From NCBI RefSeq assembly GCF_016887565.1, contig NZ_CP069396.1:7856001-7920000 (forward strand): a stretch of DNA of 64,000 nucleotides, given 5' to 3'. Positions 34,226 to 45,003 of this stretch are shown piece by piece. The position numbers and the translations under genes are program-made. The notes under the pieces were generated by a model. The model had not been told where the DNA came from and ran no database searches. It was given only the letters and a program-made list of their open reading frames with translations. The DNA is from Archangium violaceum. Lineage in GTDB: Bacteria; Myxococcota; Myxococcia; Myxococcales; Myxococcaceae. The first letter of the stretch is position 1. Each line of letters starts with the position of its first letter.

Positions 34226-36784
34226 TCACAGCGAGGCCCGCAGCTCCAGCAGCTGCTTGCTGAAGCGGCTGAAGTCCTCGTCGATGCCGCGCAGCACGCC
34301 CTCCAGCTTGCGGGCGCTCTCACCCAGCTCGCCGGGAATGGCGCTCAACTGCGCGAGCAGGCCCTTGATGCGCACCAGCTCGCCCTCCTTGAGGGTGAGC
34401 AGCGGGAAGCGGCTCTTCACCAGGCGATCGAAGACCTGATCCGCGGTGGCGCGGTTCTGGATGGCCTGTGCCCCGGGCAGTCCGGTGAGGAGCTGGGTGA
34501 GCCAGCTGCGCAGGTACTTGATGCGCGTCTGCACGAAGGACAGCTCCACCCGGGCCAGCGCCTCGCGGATGCCGTCGGAGAGGAAGGAGGCGGCGGAGGG
34601 CGGCCGTGCGAAGGCGAGCTGTCCGTCCAGGCCGGACAGCGCGGCGAGCTCGCCATCCCGGAGATGCGAGGAGAACTCGCTCCGGTAGAAGGTGTAGGCC
34701 TCGCCGCTGACGGCGGCATGGGGGGCGGGCGGAGGACTGGCCACCTCGCGCCCGATGGCTCGCACGTACTCGCGCAGGCGCACCTCGAGCAGCTCCCGGC
34801 ACTCGGCGAACACGGGCTCCGGGGTCAGACCCTCGCGCCGCAGGTTCTCCGCCACCACCTGCACCGTGCGCGAGAGCTGATCGATCCGCTCGAAGGGGGT
34901 GGTGGACAGCACGTCCCGCGCGTAGGCGAACCCGAGCGGCTGCAGCAGCTCCTGCTTGAGGCCGCGCTGCGCCGGGTCCAGCTTGCACAGGGCCTGCTCG
35001 AGCTGGCCGAGCCGGCGCGAATCCGCCGCGAGCGCATCGAGCGGATCCCTCCGGCCGCGAGTGCCCGGGAAGGCACTCTCCGAGCGCTGACGGAGGGCGG
35101 CCACGGCGCGCCGGCGGGCCTCGGACTCCGCGGCCCGCAGCCGCACCACCGCGCCCGCGCTCCCCTCGGCGATCAGCGCCAGGAGCTCTCCCACCCGGCC
35201 CAGCTCCTCGGCGAGGTTGTCCGCCAGCCCGACGAGCGCCTCCAGCACCACCGACTCGTCGAAGGCGAGGCTCTCCGCGTTCAGCGCCATCAGCTCCAGC
35301 GCCTGCATGACGAAGCGGGCCACCGAGTCACACACGGCGGGCAGCCGGGGACGCAGCTCCGGCACCTGGCGGCACAGCTCCAACGTCTCCGAGAGCGCGG
35401 CGAAGACGGCCACGCCCGCGCGGGGCTCCGTCCCCTCGACGGGTCCGCGCGCCACCCGCTGCTCCACCACCGCGAGCAGCCCGCGCGCGGCGCCCAGCAG
35501 GGCCGTGCGGTTCTCCGGGTGCCGGGGTCCCGGAACGAGCTTGATGCGCAGGCGCTGCGCCGTGGTGGAGACGATGCCGGGCTGGAAGTTGCGCGCGAGC
35601 GCCTCCACGGGCTTGAGGTCCTCGGCCGCGCCGAGAGAGACCGCCTCGCGCTCCACGCCCGTGCCCAGCTCCGCGCGAACCTTGGTCAGCGCGGCGTCGA
35701 AGGCCTTCTGCTCGATGCGGACGATCTCCAGCTGCGCGCGCTCGCGCGGGTCCACGGCCACCTTGAGGAGCGACTCGACCTCCTCGGCCTGCGGCCCGCC
35801 GAGCAGGAAGAACCAGCGCAGCGCGTCCAGGTCCTCCACGGTGGCCTCGAGCGGCCGGTCCGGACGGCGGTAGAGCTGATCCCTCACCACCGCGGCCTTG
35901 AGGGCCCAGAGCGCCTTCACCACCGAGCGCTGGGAGAAGTACTTGGTGGGGACATAGTCGGGCAGCTTGGACACCTGGGCCGTGAGCGCGCGCTCCAGCT
36001 CGTCGGCGAGCAGCTCGATGGCCTCGAGCAGGTGACTGGACACCGTCACCCGCTCCACGGCCTCCTGGAGCACGTCGAGCTGCTGCAGGGTGAGGCCGGC
36101 GCGCAGGTCCGGCCGCATGTTGGAGGCGAAGCGGTGCAGCATGGCCGCTCGGCTGGGGCGCCGGGCGAAGGACTTGGGCACGAAGGAGATGAAGCTGAGC
36201 CGATCCGCGAAGGCCAGCAGCAGCTCCGGCGAGCGCGCCAGCACCTCGGAGAGGTAGCGGTTGCTGGTCATGATGGCGCACTCGATGCGCCCCGTCGTCA
36301 CCCGGCGCCCGTGCTTGAGCTCGCGCTCGTGCAGGACGTTGAGGATGGAGCGCAGGAGCATGTCGCGCCCGTCGAAGACCTCGTCGAGGAAGGCGTGGGT
36401 GGCGCCCAGCATGCCGTCCTCGGTGATGAACTCGGTGCGGCCCGTCTCGGTGAGCACCTTGAAGTCCACCGGGCCGATGAGGTCCGTCTGCACGGTGGAC
36501 TCGGCGATCTGCTTGGCGAAGAGCGACGGCTGCCCCGTCTTCTCGTCGAGGATGCGCCCCAGCACCGACGAGGCGATGGCGCTCTTGGCCGTCCCCGGCG
36601 GTCCCACCACGAGCACGTGCTCCCGGCACAGCAGCGCGAGCTCGATCTGGGTGAAGAGCGTCTCACGCTCGAGGTAGGCCTCGCGCAGCTCCTGGAAGAA
36701 GTGGCGGAAGGCCTGCGCGGCCTGGGGGTGGACCTGAGAGGGAGAGTGGATCACGATCGCTCTGGCTGAGACAGGAGGCGACAT
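34226..36784 (-). CDS. MoxR-family AAA+ ATPase with long C-terminal extension
   Basis: The AAA+ domain occupies about residues 25-300: Walker A GPPGTAKS (61-68), Walker B HAFLDEVFDG, sensor IMTSNRYLSE and a lid region. This is the MoxR type, closest in style to RavA. The remaining about 550 residues are helix-rich and unassigned, making the protein (852) much longer than ordinary MoxR (about 330) and longer than RavA (about 500). It probably remodels a target with the VWA protein encoded immediately downstream. It is the first gene of the seven-gene run to 25613. No signal peptide is present. Confidence 0.88.
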   Translation of the reverse strand: MSPPVSARAIVIHSPSQVHPQAAQAFRHFFQELREAYLERETLFTQIELALLCREHVLVVGPPGTAKSAIASSVLGRILDEKTGQPSLFAKQIAESTVQTDLIGPVDFKVLTETGRTEFITEDGMLGATHAFLDEVFDGRDMLLRSILNVLHERELKHGRRVTTGRIECAIMTSNRYLSEVLARSPELLLAFADRLSFISFVPKSFARRPSRAAMLHRFASNMRPDLRAGLTLQQLDVLQEAVERVTVSSHLLEAIELLADELERALTAQVSKLPDYVPTKYFSQRSVVKALWALKAAVVRDQLYRRPDRPLEATVEDLDALRWFFLLGGPQAEEVESLLKVAVDPRERAQLEIVRIEQKAFDAALTKVRAELGTGVEREAVSLGAAEDLKPVEALARNFQPGIVSTTAQRLRIKLVPGPRHPENRTALLGAARGLLAVVEQRVARGPVEGTEPRAGVAVFAALSETLELCRQVPELRPRLPAVCDSVARFVMQALELMALNAESLAFDESVVLEALVGLADNLAEELGRVGELLALIAEGSAGAVVRLRAAESEARRRAVAALRQRSESAFPGTRGRRDPLDALAADSRRLGQLEQALCKLDPAQRGLKQELLQPLGFAYARDVLSTTPFERIDQLSRTVQVVAENLRREGLTPEPVFAECRELLEVRLREYVRAIGREVASPPPAPHAAVSGEAYTFYRSEFSSHLRDGELAALSGLDGQLAFARPPSAASFLSDGIREALARVELSFVQTRIKYLRSWLTQLLTGLPGAQAIQNRATADQVFDRLVKSRFPLLTLKEGELVRIKGLLAQLSAIPGELGESARKLEGVLRGIDEDFSRFSKQLLELRASL

Positions 36785-36858
36785 CGTAGTCCCCCCCGCC
36801 GCCCCATTTGAAGGGCGCGGCGCCCCCCGTGCTCAGGATTGGACCGGCCGGACGACCC

Positions 36859-37266
36859 TCACTTGAAGTGCACGGCGCACGCGCCGTCCGAGCACGTCCG
36901 CCCCGCGATGCGGAAGCGGTAGCGGGCGACGAGGCCGTAGAACCAGTCCGCCACCTGCCTCAGCCCCGGCACGTAGTAGACGAAGAGCAGCTTGCCGAGT
37001 GGCCTGCGCCCCAGCGCCTGCACCACGGCCTCGGCGCCCTCGAAGACCCTCCCGTCCCCCTGGACCAGTTGCATGGCCTTCTCGCACCGCTCGGGCTCGA
37101 CACCCGGGAAGGCGGCCAGCACCCCCTCGTCCCGGAACGAGCGCAGCTCCGTACCGCTGCTCCCCAGCAGCCGCTCGAACTGCTTCGCCGCTCCCCGACA
37201 CAGACGGCAATGCCCGTCGTACAGGATGACGTCATGCCCCGGGGGCGTCGTCGTCAGCGCCTTCAT
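36859..37266 (-). CDS. DCC-family thiol-disulfide oxidoreductase-like protein (DUF393)
   Basis: A 135-residue protein beginning with the family motif: VILYDGHCRLCRG, in which D17, C20 and C23 give the DxxCxxC pattern. The middle ELRSFRDEGV and the C-terminal WFYGLVARYRFRIAG helix are also typical. The family is thioredoxin-like and named for its DCC motif; a redox role is likely but its substrate is unknown. An extra C-terminal pair (CSDGAC) could form a second thiol pair. It is downstream of dnaK on the same strand, but a strong terminator intervenes. Confidence 0.8.
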   Translation of the reverse strand: MKALTTTPPGHDVILYDGHCRLCRGAAKQFERLLGSSGTELRSFRDEGVLAAFPGVEPERCEKAMQLVQGDGRVFEGAEAVVQALGRRPLGKLLFVYYVPGLRQVADWFYGLVARYRFRIAGRTCSDGACAVHFK

Positions 37267-37347
37267 GGGTCTCCTCCCGCCGTGTCCGGCCCTCGCTGCG
37301 AATGGAGTTTCTCATACAAGGGGCCGTTTGTTCCGCCCGCAAAACGG

Positions 37348-37384
37348 AAGGGCCGGAGATTCCCTCTCGGGAACTCCGGCCCTT
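37348..37384 (-). terminator. Rho-independent terminator of dnaK
   Basis: Sixteen base pairs (AAGGGCCGGAG and TTCCC on one side, with a single bulged A) close a four-base loop. On the minus strand the hairpin is followed by CCGTTTT. It lies 84 bases past the dnaK stop. Confidence 0.88.
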
Positions 37385-37409
37385 CTCGGGGTTCAACCCT
37401 GGATGGCAA

Positions 37410-37447
37410 CTACCCTCACCCCGGCCCTCTCCCAGAGGGAGAGGGTG
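37410..37447 (-). repeat. Dispersed hairpin repeat, copy 5
   Basis: Read on the minus strand, the hairpin starts 21 bases after the dnaK stop and is followed by GGGGTGAGGGTAG. The true terminator comes next, so the repeat is transcribed with the dnaK message. Confidence 0.85.
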
Positions 37448-37468
37448 TGTGGGGCGGGGGGCACCGGA

Positions 37469-39388
<1,920 letters not shown>

Positions 39389-39733
39389 GGTGTGTAACCT
39401 CCGGAAATTACTACGGAAAACATCCCGGAGCCCTCGAATGGCTCCGACATGTGCCCAACGTAACCACCCACCTGGGGGTGTCAAACCGTGGCGAGGCGCG
39501 TCACGGGCGAGCCACCCGGCCGCCACGGGTGCGTAACGCGCTCTCCACTTCCGCCACCGTCCGTTTGCAACCAGACGGCCGGGCGCTCACTAACGAACGC
39601 GCCAACCCCCTGAAAACACAGGTGTAGGTGGAGCTAACGCCTCGCGTCAGCCATTGGCTGAGAATGTGCACTGGGCGAAGGCCGCGTTGTCGTGTGGCAA
39701 CGACATGCCCCTACCCCCCTTGGAGGCAGCCTC

Positions 39734-40825
39734 ATGCTGGTACAGCCACTTCGGTCCGTGGATCCGCGCCAGATTCCGTCCGTCACCGGTGCGCCCGAGC
39801 ACAAGGTCGCGGTGCTGCTCAACGCCAATGCCCGCAAGGTCGACGCACGGGTGGTGAAGTCGCTCTCACATGTGGTGCCGGAGCAGGACCTGTTCCTGTC
39901 GCGCTCGGAGCTGGACTGCCGGCGCATCGTGCAGACGGTGTTGGAGCGCAACTACCCGATGGTGTTCACGGGAGGCGGAGACGGCACGTTCCTGGGCTTC
40001 GCCAACGAGATGTTCCGCCAGTTGGATGCGCGAGGCCGCTTCGCGGGCAAGCGAGCGCCGCGCTTCGGAGTGCTGAAGCTGGGCACGGGCAACGGCCTGG
40101 CCACGTACGTGAATGCGGGAGGAGGCCAGGACGGCATCCTGCAGGACGTGGTGAGGGCGCGAGCGGGCCAGGTGCCGGGCCACCGGCGGATGGACCTGCT
40201 GATGGTGGACGGCCAGCGCACGCCGTTCGCGGGGCTGGGCGTGGATGGGAAGCTGCTCAACGACTACATCTGGGTGAAGAGCAACCTGGGCCGCGGCTTC
40301 TTCAAGAAGATGCTGTCGGGGCCGGGAGGCTACTTCTCGGCGGTGGCGTTCAAGACGGTGCCGCACTACCTGACGAACTCGACGTTCGTGGATTGCGAGG
40401 TCATCAACGGCCAGGCGGGAGAGGCGTACCGGGTGGGGCCGGATGGCACTCCGGTGGGAGCGCCGATCGCACCGGGAGAGCGGATCTTCAAGGGCGAGCT
40501 GATGATGGCGGCGGCGGCGACGATGCCCTTCTACGGGTATGGCTTCCGGATGTTCCCCTTCGCGGGGGAGCGGCGGGGGATGATGCAGCTGCGGCTGGGC
40601 CAGTTGCAGGCGGCGAACATCCTGGCGAACCTGCCGAAGCTGTGGGCGGGCCGCTGGTTCCCGGAAGGCCTGCAGGACTTCTACGCGAGCGAGGTGCACA
40701 TCCGCTTCGCGAAGCCGATGCCGTTCCAGGTGGGAGGGGACGCGGCGGGCTACCGAGAGGAAGTGAAGCTGAGCGTGGCGCCGGATCCGGTGGAGCTGCT
40801 GGACTTCCACGGAGCGGTGCACTGA
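39734..40825 (+). CDS. Diacylglycerol-kinase-like lipid kinase
   Basis: The catalytic domain (about 20-150) has VAVLLNANARK, the nucleotide loop FTGGGDGTFLG (GGGDGT at 80-85) and LKLGTGNGLA, as in DagK/YegS/sphingosine kinases. The C-terminal two thirds form the usual beta-sandwich half. It probably phosphorylates a lipid hydroxyl at the inner face of the membrane. Many members act on diacylglycerol, but the residues that fix substrate are not readable here. ATG 39734 follows GGAGG by seven bases; an upstream in-frame ATG at 39692 has no such site. The gene runs into two hairpin repeats. Confidence 0.85.
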   Translation: MLVQPLRSVDPRQIPSVTGAPEHKVAVLLNANARKVDARVVKSLSHVVPEQDLFLSRSELDCRRIVQTVLERNYPMVFTGGGDGTFLGFANEMFRQLDARGRFAGKRAPRFGVLKLGTGNGLATYVNAGGGQDGILQDVVRARAGQVPGHRRMDLLMVDGQRTPFAGLGVDGKLLNDYIWVKSNLGRGFFKKMLSGPGGYFSAVAFKTVPHYLTNSTFVDCEVINGQAGEAYRVGPDGTPVGAPIAPGERIFKGELMMAAAATMPFYGYGFRMFPFAGERRGMMQLRLGQLQAANILANLPKLWAGRWFPEGLQDFYASEVHIRFAKPMPFQVGGDAAGYREEVKLSVAPDPVELLDFHGAVH

Positions 40826-40832
40826 ATGAAGC

Positions 40833-40871
40833 CCCCTCCCTCTCCCGCCGGGAGAGGGTCGGGGTGAGGGT
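40833..40871 (+). repeat. Dispersed hairpin repeat, copy 6
   Basis: CCTCCCTCTCCCGCCGGGAG-type hairpin followed by TCGGGGTGAGGGTACC, seven bases after the lipid-kinase stop. Confidence 0.85.
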
Positions 40872-40902
40872 ACCTGTCCCCCCGGTTAACATCCGTGCAA
40901 TG

Positions 40903-40940
40903 CCCCCTCTCCCTCTGGGAGAGGGCTGGGGTGAGGGTCT
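40903..40940 (+). repeat. Dispersed hairpin repeat, copy 7
   Basis: A second copy in the same orientation 31 bases after copy 6, with tail CTGGGGTGAGGGTCT. It ends 21 bases before the methyltransferase stop on the other strand. Confidence 0.85.
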
Positions 40941-40961
40941 GAAGCGCCCTACCCGTTCCCA

Positions 40962-41723
40962 CTACCCGCGATCGCGCGAGGCAGGAGGACGCTCCCCGGG
41001 CTCCTTGCGGCGACCCACGAGGAACGCATAACTGGCGGTGGCCTTGTTGCCGCTCTCGCGGTGCAGGGCCATCTCCTCGCGCAACCAGCGAGCCTGCTCA
41101 GCGGGAGCACTGGCGAGATGAGGCTCCAGCTCCTTGTAGAGCGTGTCCATCTCCGCGTCCTGAAGAGACTCAGCGGACTCGGGCTCGAAGCCGGACTGAG
41201 CCAGAGCGTGGAGCAGCTCCCGGGGCAGCAGCAGGGGTGCACCCAGGCGGCGCTCCCAGAACTCGATCACCGCACGAGGCGTCACCCGTCCCACACGCAC
41301 GGGGTAGGTAATTCCCACCCGCCCCTTATGGGCAAGCAGGGGCCGGAAGGTGTTGAGGGCCTCGGGCAGGGACATCAGCACGCGGCCCTGGCAGAGGACG
41401 GCATCGAACTCGCCCTCCCGGAAGGCGGGCTTGCGGAGGTCGATGCGCCGGACCTCGACGCGGCCGTCCAGGGCGAGCGAGTGCACCCGCTCCTTCATGC
41501 GGGAGACGAGGGCCTCGTCCGTGTCCGCGGCGACGACCGAGCAGCCGAACTCCTGGGCGAGCAGCACACTGGCCAGGCCGGAAGGGCCGCAGCCCAGCTC
41601 GAGCACGCGCCCCCCCTCCTCCAACTGCGCCACCTTCGCGAAGCGGCGCGTGGCGGCCTCGGAGCAGAAGGGACGCCGAGCATCACCAGGGAAGTAGAGC
41701 GGGAAGGGCTCGGCCGTGCTCAT
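40962..41723 (-). CDS. Class I SAM-dependent methyltransferase
   Basis: A 253-residue Rossmann methyltransferase: motif I VLELGCGPSGLASVLL, acidic residue in VVAADTDE, motif IV-like FDAVLCQGRVLMSLP, and the post-motif KGRVGITYPV. The C-terminal part is helical and substrate-specific, but not recognisable. The acceptor is unknown. The gene overlaps nothing, and it is 81 bases upstream of the DUF493 gene's stop across a divergent-free gap (all minus), so the two may be co-transcribed. Confidence 0.8.
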   Translation of the reverse strand: MSTAEPFPLYFPGDARRPFCSEAATRRFAKVAQLEEGGRVLELGCGPSGLASVLLAQEFGCSVVAADTDEALVSRMKERVHSLALDGRVEVRRIDLRKPAFREGEFDAVLCQGRVLMSLPEALNTFRPLLAHKGRVGITYPVRVGRVTPRAVIEFWERRLGAPLLLPRELLHALAQSGFEPESAESLQDAEMDTLYKELEPHLASAPAEQARWLREEMALHRESGNKATASYAFLVGRRKEPGERPPASRDRG

Positions 41724-41804
41724 GAGAAGCCCCTTCTACACTGCCGGACCCGAATCGCCAATTCCCCTCGACAGGGCGCTGGGGGGACGTGGTGCCGGCC
41801 GCCC

Positions 41805-42122
41805 TCAGAGGTAGTAGACGACCCGCTGCTCCTGCCGGAGGCGGGCGTAGATGGAGCGGCGGTGCTCCTCGGAGAGCAGGTAGACGGAGACGCTCAAGGA
41901 GACGTAGGTGCCCTTGCTGCTGGGCTGCTCACGGATGGAGTCCGGGGAGATCTCCGTCCCCATGAGCGCCCGGAAGAGACCGCGCACGTAGTCAGCGAAG
42001 TCCGGGGCCTGCCGGCCCATGACCTTGAAGGTGTAGACAGTGGGGTACTCGATGAGCGGCTTGTTCTCCTGGCCGTCACCGCCGCCCTGGGTGGCTCCGT
42101 CGGCGTTTCCGTCTCCCTTCAT
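41805..42122 (-). CDS. DUF493 (YbeD-like) small protein
   Basis: A 105-residue protein. After a Gly/Asp-rich N-terminus, from PTVYTFKVMGRQAPDFADYVRGLF to the end (VSLSVSVYLLSEEHRRSIYARL), it matches the ACT-like alpha/beta fold of DUF493. E. coli YbeD is linked to lipoate metabolism by genetic context only, so no function is assigned. It lies 27 bases downstream of the phoH-like gene and is probably co-transcribed with it. Confidence 0.75.
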   Translation of the reverse strand: MKGDGNADGATQGGGDGQENKPLIEYPTVYTFKVMGRQAPDFADYVRGLFRALMGTEISPDSIREQPSSKGTYVSLSVSVYLLSEEHRRSIYARLRQEQRVVYYL

Positions 42123-42149
42123 GACTGCATCCTCGTGCGGCGCAGGGGG

Positions 42150-43472
42150 CTAGAGGAGGTTGGCCGCGAGCTCGGCCAGGGCGCTGCGCTCACCCTTGGC
42201 CATGGTGATGTGGCCCGCGATCTTCTCGTTCTTGAAGCGGTTGACCACGTGGACGAGGCCGTTGTTGGTCGCGTCCACGTACGGGTTGTCTATCTGGAAC
42301 GGGTCCCCGGTGAGAATGATTTTCGTGTTGTCGCCCACGCGGGTGATGATGGTCTTGACCTCGTGGGGGGTGAGGTTCTGGGCCTCGTCGATGATGATGT
42401 ACTGGTTGGGGATGCTGCGCCCGCGGATGTAGGTAAGGGCCTCGATCTCCATGAGCCCCAGGTCGATCAGCTCGTGGTAGCCGCGGCCGGCCTTCTTGTC
42501 GGCGCGGCTGAGGTTCATGAGGAACTCCACGTTGTCGAAGATGGGCTGCATCCAGGGGTTCATCTTCTCTTCCAGGGTGCCCGGCAGGTACCCGATGTCC
42601 CGGCCGAGCGGGAAGACGGGCCGGCTGACGAGCAGCTTCTGGTAGGTGCCCTCCTCGGTCACCTTGTGGAGCCCGGCGGCGATGGCCAGCAGCGTCTTGC
42701 CCGTACCGGCCTTGCCCACGATGGTGACGAGCTTGATGTCGTCGTTCATCAGGAGGTCGAGGGCGAAGCTCTGCTCCATGTTGCGCGGGCGGATGCCCCA
42801 GACGCCCTCGCTCTTCATGCCGCGCAGCAGCGGCACCACGCGGCCGCGGGCGGCGTTGAAGCGGCCCATGGCGGTGTGGGACGGGTTGGTCTCGTCCTTG
42901 AGGAGGATGAACTGGTGCGGGGAGAGCTTGTCCTGACCGGAGAGCTCCACCTCGGCGCCGGACTTGTACATCTGGTCCACCACCTCGCGGGGAACCAGGC
43001 GCTCGGTGAAGCCGGTGTAGAGCTCGGTGATCTCCACGCGTTCGGCGTCGTAGTCCTCGGCGATGAGGCCCAGGGCGTCCGCGCGGATGCGCAGGTTGGT
43101 GTCCTTGGTGATGAAGACGGCCGGGGACTGGGGCTCGCGCTCCATCAGGTCGATGGCCACCGCGAGGATGCGGTTGTCCATCAGGTTGCTGTCCGCCATG
43201 GAGAGCGGCAGATCCCTGTCGGTGAAGCACACGCGCAGCACGCCGCCGTGGGGCAGGCGCACCCCGTCCTTGAGAGACCCCTCCTCCCGGAACGAGTCCA
43301 GGTAGCGCGCCACCAGACGCGCGTTGCGTCCCAGCTCGGAGAGATCGCGCTTGAACTGATCGATCTCCTCGATGACGTAGATGGGGATGATGACGTTGTG
43401 TTCCTTGAAGCCGTAGATGGAGCGCGGGTCGTGGAGGAGGACGTTGGTGTCGAGAATGAAGTTCTTTCGCAT
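42150..43472 (-). CDS. PIN-domain and PhoH-type ATPase fusion (YlaK type)
   Basis: A 440-residue two-domain protein. The N-terminal PIN RNase domain starts MRKNFILDTNVLLHDP with the metal-binding Asp (D8) and later Asp/Glu residues (EEIDQFKRD, DNRILAVAI). The C-terminal PhoH ATPase has Walker A IVGKAGTGKTLLA and Walker B YIIIDEAQNLTPHEVKTII, then GDPFQIDNPY. Such fusions are ATP-dependent RNases/RNA helicases related to PhoH2. ATG 43472 marks the family start; the frame extends to 43649 without homology. No antitoxin gene precedes it, unlike vapB-phoH2 loci. Confidence 0.92.
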   Translation of the reverse strand: MRKNFILDTNVLLHDPRSIYGFKEHNVIIPIYVIEEIDQFKRDLSELGRNARLVARYLDSFREEGSLKDGVRLPHGGVLRVCFTDRDLPLSMADSNLMDNRILAVAIDLMEREPQSPAVFITKDTNLRIRADALGLIAEDYDAERVEITELYTGFTERLVPREVVDQMYKSGAEVELSGQDKLSPHQFILLKDETNPSHTAMGRFNAARGRVVPLLRGMKSEGVWGIRPRNMEQSFALDLLMNDDIKLVTIVGKAGTGKTLLAIAAGLHKVTEEGTYQKLLVSRPVFPLGRDIGYLPGTLEEKMNPWMQPIFDNVEFLMNLSRADKKAGRGYHELIDLGLMEIEALTYIRGRSIPNQYIIIDEAQNLTPHEVKTIITRVGDNTKIILTGDPFQIDNPYVDATNNGLVHVVNRFKNEKIAGHITMAKGERSALAELAANLL

Positions 43473-43787
43473 CGTGTGGAGCGCGACCTCGAAGTGGGTG
43501 CGACCGCTGGAACCGACCGTGCGACGGGACTCCGACTGACGGACCGCTTCTGCGTCTGACTGCCAGCCTGAATATAGGCCCGGCTTCCCACGTGGACAGC
43601 CCACCAGGGCCATGTGGATGTGTACCTGGAGTGTAACGCGCGGGGTCATGCGGGGAGTCCCACGGGACCCCTGATCCGAGGATCAGGGGACGCGCCCCCG
43701 AAGCGGTCCTCCCGCCCCATCCCGGCGTCTCCCAACGGACACTCCGGGGCCGGGCAAGGGAGCGGGGGGTGGACGAAGCGCTCGTGG
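43473..43787. other. Intergenic region between gre and phoH-like genes
   Basis: 315 bases without a recognisable gene; both flanking genes are on the minus strand. It contains a perfect 10-base inverted repeat, CCCCTGATCC GA GGATCAGGGG (43668-43689), with no T-run on either side. This could be an operator, or an attenuating hairpin between the gre stop and the phoH promoter. Nothing else stands out. Confidence 0.5.
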
Positions 43788-44360
43788 CTACGCGTAGCGG
43801 ATGCGGACGAGGGTGTACTCGATCTCCCCGCGAGGGCGGATCACCTCGACGGTGTCGCCCACCTTCTTGCGCATCAGGGCGCGCGCGATGGGCGACTCCA
43901 CGCTGATGCGGCCGCCCGCGGTATCGATCTCGTCCGAGCCGACGATCTGATAGGTGACCTTCTGGCCGTCCTCGTCCTCGAGGGTGACGGTGGCGCCGAA
44001 GTAGACGCGCTCGGTGTCGGTCTGCTCGGAGGGCTCGACGATGGTGGCGGTGTCCAGGCGCTTCTGGAGGAAGCGGATGCGCCGGTCGATCTCCCGGAGG
44101 CGCTTCTTGCCGTAGATGTACTCGGCGTTCTCCGAGCGGTCGCCCTGGGCGGCGGCGGCGGACACCTCGGCGGTGACCTTGGGGCGCTCCTCGTTGAGCA
44201 GGCGCAGCAGCTCCTTGTGCATGCGCTCGGCCCCTGACCGGGTGAGGTAGCGGCGAGGGCCGGAGGAGGACTTCTCCTCCTCCTCTTCATCCCCACCCTC
44301 CAGTTCCAGCTCGTCGTTCTCCTCGGGGGCTTCCTTGGAATTCCGGACGTCTCGACGCAT
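43788..44360 (-). CDS. GreA/GreB-family transcription elongation factor
   Basis: A 190-residue protein: an acidic, probably disordered N-terminus (ELELEGGDEEEEE), the Gre coiled-coil (RSGAERMHKELLRLLNEERP to RRIRFLQKRL) with the tip residues D-R-S-E-N-A-E-Y (GDRSENAEYIYGKKRL), and the C-terminal FKBP-like globular domain (VYFGATVTLEDEDG and SPIARALMRKKVGDTVEV). The acidic tip pair needed for transcript cleavage in the RNA polymerase secondary channel is present. ATG 44360 is chosen since the frame beyond it is not conserved-looking. It shares its target site with DksA encoded at 24140. Confidence 0.92.
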   Translation of the reverse strand: MRRDVRNSKEAPEENDELELEGGDEEEEEKSSSGPRRYLTRSGAERMHKELLRLLNEERPKVTAEVSAAAAQGDRSENAEYIYGKKRLREIDRRIRFLQKRLDTATIVEPSEQTDTERVYFGATVTLEDEDGQKVTYQIVGSDEIDTAGGRISVESPIARALMRKKVGDTVEVIRPRGEIEYTLVRIRYA

Positions 44361-44547
44361 GGGCCCTGTATAGCGCCTCCGGAGGGCGGGGACAGGGAGG
44401 AGGCGCGGGGGGGTCGGCCGTTGACCGTTGGCCGTCAGGAACGGAGGGAGCGAATCGCCAGTAGAAGTCCGAAAGAAGTGCTGGTAGAGAGCGCGCAGAT
44501 GCCGGGGGGGTTGCGGAATCCGGCGATCGGCCAAAAAAGAATAGTGC

Positions 44548-44620
<73 letters not shown>

Positions 44621-44625
44621 CAGAG

Positions 44626-44698
44626 GTCCCCGTCGTCTAGAGGCCCAGGACGCTGGCCTTTCAAGCCGGTAACACGGGTTCGAATCCCGTCGGGGACA
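44626..44698 (+). tRNA. tRNA-Glu (anticodon TTC)
   Basis: 73 bases, five bases after tRNA-Lys. The acceptor stem GTCCCCG/CGGGGAC is perfect, with anticodon loop CTTTCAA and T-arm CGGGTTCGAATCCCG. CCA is not encoded. The two tRNAs are probably one transcript. Confidence 0.96.
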
Positions 44699-44706
44699 CA
44701 AAAGCC

Positions 44707-44745
44707 AAGGCCGGAAGCCGCTGAGCGATCAGGGGTTTCCGGCCT
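44707..44745 (+). terminator. Terminator after the tRNA pair
   Basis: AGGCCGGAA pairs with TTCCGGCCT, followed a few bases later by GTTTTC. It lies directly downstream of tRNA-Glu. Confidence 0.65.
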
Positions 44746-44754
44746 CGGTGTTTT

Positions 44755-45003
44755 CAGGCCCCAGCGCGTCCCGACTACCAGTTCAACAAGCAGGTCATCC
44801 ATCACCTGTTCTGCAAGACCTGCGGCATCCGCTCCTTCGCGCGCGGCACCCGTCCGAATGGCCCGGTGGTGGCGATCAACACCCGCTGCCTGGATGACGT
44901 GGATGTGACCAGGCTGAACATCCAGCACTTCGACGGGAAGAGCCGCCAGGCACGGCTTGTCCGATGGTCCGCGGCCTATGCGTTCCCCTCAAGTGTGCGC
45001 TGA
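44755..45003 (+). pseudogene. GFA-family (glutathione-dependent formaldehyde-activating-like) C-terminal remnant
   Basis: In one plus-strand frame this stretch reads DYQFNKQVIHHLFCKTCGIRSFARG, then INTRCLDDVDV and NIQHFDGKSR, the C-terminal half of a GFA/CENP-V-type zinc protein with its FCxxCG pair. There is no start codon or N-terminal half; the frame begins abruptly a few bases after the tRNA terminator. It ends at a TGA inside the 3' end of the convergent LysR gene. I read it as a gene cut off by an insertion or deletion at the tRNA locus. Confidence 0.65.

Noticed and set aside
39389-39545. CIRCE or sigma-32 element upstream of dnaK
   Set aside because: No TTAGCACTC-N9-GAGTGCTAA or CTTGAA/CCCAT pattern was found; only an imperfect GGAGCC/GGCTCC repeat at 39427-39445.
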